The notes under the pieces are model-generated. The model worked only from the letters and a program-made list of their open reading frames with translations, had not been told where the DNA came from and did no database searches. From NCBI GenBank assembly GCA_030604345.1, contig JAUVWB010000076.1, positions 1 to 7,099 of the forward strand: 7,099 nt of DNA, read 5' to 3'. Position numbers and translations under genes: made by a program. Positions 4,025-7,099 of the stretch are shown piece by piece (the stretch's first letter is position 1; each line of letters starts with the position of its first letter). The stretch is from Desulfofustis sp. (GTDB lineage Bacteria; Desulfobacterota; Desulfobulbia; Desulfobulbales; Desulfocapsaceae).

Positions 4025-6934
4025 ATGCATATTGAAGATGACGAAATTTTGCAGGGATTTATTGAAGAATCGCTGGAACATCTCGCCGATATAGAAACCG
4101 ATCTGCTGGCCATCGAAGAGACCGCGGAAAACATCGATGACGATCTGGTCAACAAGGTTTTCAGAGCCGCCCACTCGATAAAAGGAGGGGCGGGTTTCAT
4201 GGGGTTGACGATCATCCAGGAATTGTCGCACGCCATGGAAAACGTGCTTGGCATGATCCGGGGCAAGACCCTGGTTCCTACCCCTGAAATCATCAACGTC
4301 CTCCTGTTGGCTTCCGACCAGCTGCAGCGGATGATCGAAGATATCCAAAATTCCAACGAAGTGGATATCCAATCGCACCTGGTCCCCCTCAACGCCATTG
4401 CCAACGGCGAGTTTTCCGCCCCTGCGGCGACCGACAAACGCCAGGTCCGCACATCACAGTCCGCCGCCGAAGAAGCATCGTCGCCAAACGATCCGCCGGC
4501 ACCGACGGCAACGCTCCAGACCGAGACTGAGCCGGGCCGTGCATCGGCCGGTCTCGACCGGGAAGAGCAAGACGATGCCAACGAACCGCTCGACGGCGAG
4601 CAGCAGGAAGGACTGCTCGACGATTCAGGAGCCTTTTCCCCGCTTGAACAGCTCACCCCCGGGAGCAGCACGAAAGAAAACGGATCCGCCGCCAAGGGGA
4701 AGGTGGAAACCTCGATCCGGGTCCACGTCAGCCTCCTCGACCAACTGATGACCCTGGCCGGTGAGCTGGTACTGAGTCGAAACCAATTGCTGCAGACCAT
4801 CGGCGGTGAAGATTTTCGCAATATGGAGGCGGTCGGCCAGCGCATCGACCTGATCACCTCCGAGTTGCAGGAAGCGATCATGCTTACCCGCATGCAGCCG
4901 ATCGGCAACGTCTTCAATAAATTCCCGCGGGTGGTCAGGGATTTGTCCAAAAAACTTGGCAAGAAAATAGACCTGACCATTATCGGCAAAGATGTGGAGT
5001 TGGACAAGACCATCATCGAAGCCATCAACGACCCCCTCACCCACTTGGTCAGAAACTCGGTGGACCATGGCATCGAGATGCCCGAGGATCGCAAGAAGCT
5101 CGGCAAGTCGGAAAGCGGTGTAGTCGTGCTCAAGGCCTTTCACGAAGCCGGCCAGGTGGTCATCGAAATAATCGACGACGGTCGAGGCATCGATGGCGAT
5201 GCCCTGGCTGCCAGTGCCGTCAACAAGGGGCTGCTGACCGTCGAACAGACGCAGGCCATGTCCGAAAAGGAGAAGGTCAACCTGATTTTCCTCCCCGGCT
5301 TCTCCACCGCCAAACAGGTGACCGACGTCTCCGGACGCGGGGTCGGCATGGATGTGGTCAAGACCAACCTGGACCAGTTGGGCGGTCATGTGGACATCAT
5401 CTCCGAGGTCGGACAGGGAACGACCATCTCCGTCAAGCTGCCGCTCACGCTGGCCATCATTCCCTGCCAGATCATCATGACCGGCGGTGAACGCTATGCC
5501 ATCCCCCAGGTCAATCTCGAGGAGCTGCTGCGCATCCCCGCCCATCAGGTCAAGGAACGGATCGAACGGGTCGGCACCGCCGAGGTGGTCCGCCTGCGCG
5601 GCAACCTGTTGCCGCTGATTCGCCTGGCGGACGTGATCGGCGCCGATCGCACCTATTATGACCCGATGGAGGACACCTTCAAGCGTGACCGGAGAAAACA
5701 GATCAGTGACCGGCGCAGCCAGGAATCACCCCTGTTCCGCGACAAGGACAAAAAGCAGGACGAAACGACTGCGGAAAGCAAAAGACCTTCCAGGGCCCTC
5801 TCCGATCGCCGCGTCTCTCCGGCCAGTGCCCTCAATATCGTCGTCGTCTCCACCGGCTCAATCAAATATGGCCTGATCGTCGACAAGCTGCAGGATTCCG
5901 AGGAAATCGTCATCAAGCCGCTGGGCCGACATCTGCAACAGTGCAAAGGCTACGCCGGTGCCACGATCATGGGCGACGGCCGCATCGCCCTGATCCTCGA
6001 TGTCTCCAACCTGGCCCGAATGGCCAAGCTGACCTCGGTGGACGGCAGCGATCGGGCCACCGAACTGGCCCTGGCCGCCGAAGAAGCCGGCAAGGCCCGC
6101 AAAGACCGTCAGGCCCTGCTGGTCTTCAGAAGCGCCGACGATGAGCAGTTCGCCGTACCACTCAACCAGGTGGAGCGCATTGAGAAGATCAAAAGCACGG
6201 AGGTGGAGGTTGTCGGCGGCAAACGGGTCATGCAGTACCGCGGCGGCAGTCTGCCGCTGATGTGCATCGATGACGTGGCCATGGTCAAACCCTTGGCCGA
6301 CCATGAGGATCTGCTGGTGGTGGTGTTCCACCTTGCCTCGCATACGGTCGGGTTGCTGGCCATCGGCCCCATCGACGCCCTGGAGATTACCGCCGACATT
6401 GATGAATCGACCCTGAAACAGACAGGAATCATGGGCTCCGCCATCATCAACGGCCATACGACCATGCTGGTCAACGTCTTCGAATTGACCCAGACCCTGC
6501 ACCCGGAATGGTTCGAAAACCGCGAGGTGTTCGCTTACAACGACGGGTCCGGCCGCACGGCACCGACTATTCTTATTGCCGAAGACTCAAATTTCTTCAG
6601 AAACCAAGTCAAAGGCTATTTGACCGAAGCCGGCTATCAGGTGGTAGAGGCCGAAGACGGTCAAATCGCGTGGGATCTACTGGTCGACCATCGCGACGAA
6701 GTGACCCTGGTCGTCACCGATATCGAGATGCCGAACCTCAGCGGCCTGCAATTGACCGAACGGATCAAGGCCGATAAACGCTTTGCCGACCTGCCGGTGA
6801 TCGCCCTGACCACGCTGGCCGGTGAGGAAGACGTGGCCCGGGGCAAAGCGGTTGGCGTTGACGAGTATCACATTAAACTGGACAAGGAACGATTGATGGC
6901 CGCTGTTCACGATTACGTGAAACGCCGCCATTGA
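4025..6934 (+). CDS. cheA: Hybrid chemotaxis histidine kinase CheA with two CheW domains and a receiver
   Basis: A 969-residue cytosolic kinase that takes signals from chemoreceptors through CheW, autophosphorylates and passes phosphate to receivers. Domains in order: HPt (about 4-110) with phosphoacceptor His50 in AAHSIKGGAGF; an acidic, Pro/Ala-rich linker (129-228) in which I see no P2 domain; P3 dimerisation helices (229-295, VSLLDQLMTLAGELVLSRNQL); P4 ATPase (about 296-471) with N-box Asn344 in RNSVDHGIE, G1 DDGRGID (Asp385), F-box FLPGFSTA and G2 GRGVGMD (437-443); CheW1 (about 472-665) interrupted by a basic/charged insert (550-600); CheW2 (about 695-828); receiver (about 850-966) with Glu853/Asp854, phosphoacceptor Asp899, Thr929 and Lys951. 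All catalytic residues are present, so an active kinase is expected. The usual Lys-Pro of the receiver reads Lys-Leu. A cheW gene follows 67 bases later without a terminator. The fused receiver resembles FrzE-type or other alternative chemosensory kinases rather than E. coli CheA. Confidence 0.95.
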   Translation: MHIEDDEILQGFIEESLEHLADIETDLLAIEETAENIDDDLVNKVFRAAHSIKGGAGFMGLTIIQELSHAMENVLGMIRGKTLVPTPEIINVLLLASDQLQRMIEDIQNSNEVDIQSHLVPLNAIANGEFSAPAATDKRQVRTSQSAAEEASSPNDPPAPTATLQTETEPGRASAGLDREEQDDANEPLDGEQQEGLLDDSGAFSPLEQLTPGSSTKENGSAAKGKVETSIRVHVSLLDQLMTLAGELVLSRNQLLQTIGGEDFRNMEAVGQRIDLITSELQEAIMLTRMQPIGNVFNKFPRVVRDLSKKLGKKIDLTIIGKDVELDKTIIEAINDPLTHLVRNSVDHGIEMPEDRKKLGKSESGVVVLKAFHEAGQVVIEIIDDGRGIDGDALAASAVNKGLLTVEQTQAMSEKEKVNLIFLPGFSTAKQVTDVSGRGVGMDVVKTNLDQLGGHVDIISEVGQGTTISVKLPLTLAIIPCQIIMTGGERYAIPQVNLEELLRIPAHQVKERIERVGTAEVVRLRGNLLPLIRLADVIGADRTYYDPMEDTFKRDRRKQISDRRSQESPLFRDKDKKQDETTAESKRPSRALSDRRVSPASALNIVVVSTGSIKYGLIVDKLQDSEEIVIKPLGRHLQQCKGYAGATIMGDGRIALILDVSNLARMAKLTSVDGSDRATELALAAEEAGKARKDRQALLVFRSADDEQFAVPLNQVERIEKIKSTEVEVVGGKRVMQYRGGSLPLMCIDDVAMVKPLADHEDLLVVVFHLASHTVGLLAIGPIDALEITADIDESTLKQTGIMGSAIINGHTTMLVNVFELTQTLHPEWFENREVFAYNDGSGRTAPTILIAEDSNFFRNQVKGYLTEAGYQVVEAEDGQIAWDLLVDHRDEVTLVVTDIEMPNLSGLQLTERIKADKRFADLPVIALTTLAGEEDVARGKAVGVDEYHIKLDKERLMAAVHDYVKRRH

Positions 6935-7001
6935 TCTCTATTTCGATAACCTGCTGGAATACCAATTAAACGTCGACGTGGCGGCGCCTCACCAGGACAC
7001 T

Positions 7002-7099
7002 ATGACCAAAAAGAAAATCGATACCACCAAACGCTTGATTGAACTCGCCACCTTTTACGTGGGCGAAGCGCTCTGCGGGATGGACATCCTCAAGGTTCA
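7002..7099 (+). CDS. cheW: Chemotaxis coupling protein CheW, 5' part only
   Basis: The first 32 residues of a CheW-type adaptor run off the right edge. After a short lysine-rich start (MTKKKIDTTKR) the frame reads LATFYVGEALCGMDILKV, the first beta strands of a CheW domain: a strand ending in Phe-Tyr-Val-Gly, then a GMDI-type segment leading to the receptor-binding region. CheW links chemoreceptors to CheA at the membrane-associated array. AGGA (6994-6997) lies 4 bases before the ATG. With only 67 bases between it and cheA, and no hairpin-plus-T-run in that gap, the two are probably one transcript. A longer protein such as a CheV (CheW plus receiver) begins the same way and cannot be excluded from this fragment. 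Confidence 0.85.
   Translation, partial: MTKKKIDTTKRLIELATFYVGEALCGMDILKV

Noticed and set aside
3961..5133. Long - strand frame of 390 codons opposite cheA, serine-rich
   Set aside because: It is the antisense of a well-supported CheA, its composition (long Ser/Arg runs) is typical of a shadow frame in GC-rich coding DNA, and it contains no recognisable domain.
4625..5545. Frame of 306 codons on the - strand opposite cheA
   Set aside because: Rich in Asp, Gly, His, Leu and Val, as expected from the complement of CheA codons; no motif and no ribosome site in a sensible place.
1..7099. Search for tRNA, rRNA, CRISPR repeats, transposase genes, phage or defence genes
   Set aside because: None seen; all longer stretches are explained by the listed genes, and gaps are 300 bases or less.

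Overview
The window looks like a chromosomal segment of a Gram-negative, moderately GC-rich anaerobe-type bacterium, most plausibly a Desulfobacterota (deltaproteobacterial) relative. The lineage is inferred from the gene set: a small two-CW cysteine-rich protein, a stand-alone HisI next to a long-form HisG, and a CheA carrying two CheW domains and a receiver. No rRNA or other marker is present to confirm it.

Layout from left to right. Positions 1-683 (+) hold the 3' end of lepA (elongation factor 4). A GC-rich, hairpin-forming gap separates it from a convergent small gene for a two-CW cysteine-rich protein (764-1036, -), which has its own sigma70-like promoter. Positions 1227-3129 (-) form a compact operon read hisI, hisG, engB: two histidine biosynthesis enzymes followed by a ribosome-assembly GTPase. 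A hairpin covers the engB stop codon. The 300-base gap 3130-3429 has no gene. It holds two back-to-back sigma70-like promoters with perfect TTGACA -35 boxes, one for hisI-hisG-engB and one for the gene on the right. Positions 3430-3882 (+) encode a SlyD-type FKBP prolyl isomerase. Positions 4025-6934 (+) encode a large hybrid CheA kinase (HPt, linker, dimerisation, ATPase, CheW, CheW, receiver). A CheW gene starts at 7002 and runs off the end, so the right edge is the beginning of a chemosensory cluster.

How the genes work together: the left two thirds is housekeeping (translation, histidine synthesis, ribosome assembly, protein folding). The right third is signalling, where the hybrid CheA and the following CheW would couple chemoreceptors to phosphorylation of the fused receiver and any separate CheY. 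The architecture resembles that of alternative chemosensory systems (for example FrzE-like kinases), but the downstream genes needed to say which system it is lie outside the window.

I found no tRNA, rRNA, CRISPR array, insertion sequence or phage gene. The window is mostly ordinary chromosome. The points most worth a second look are the hybrid CheA with its charged insert inside CheW1, the back-to-back promoter region, and unusual residues at normally conserved positions in HisG, the FKBP and the CheA receiver domain.
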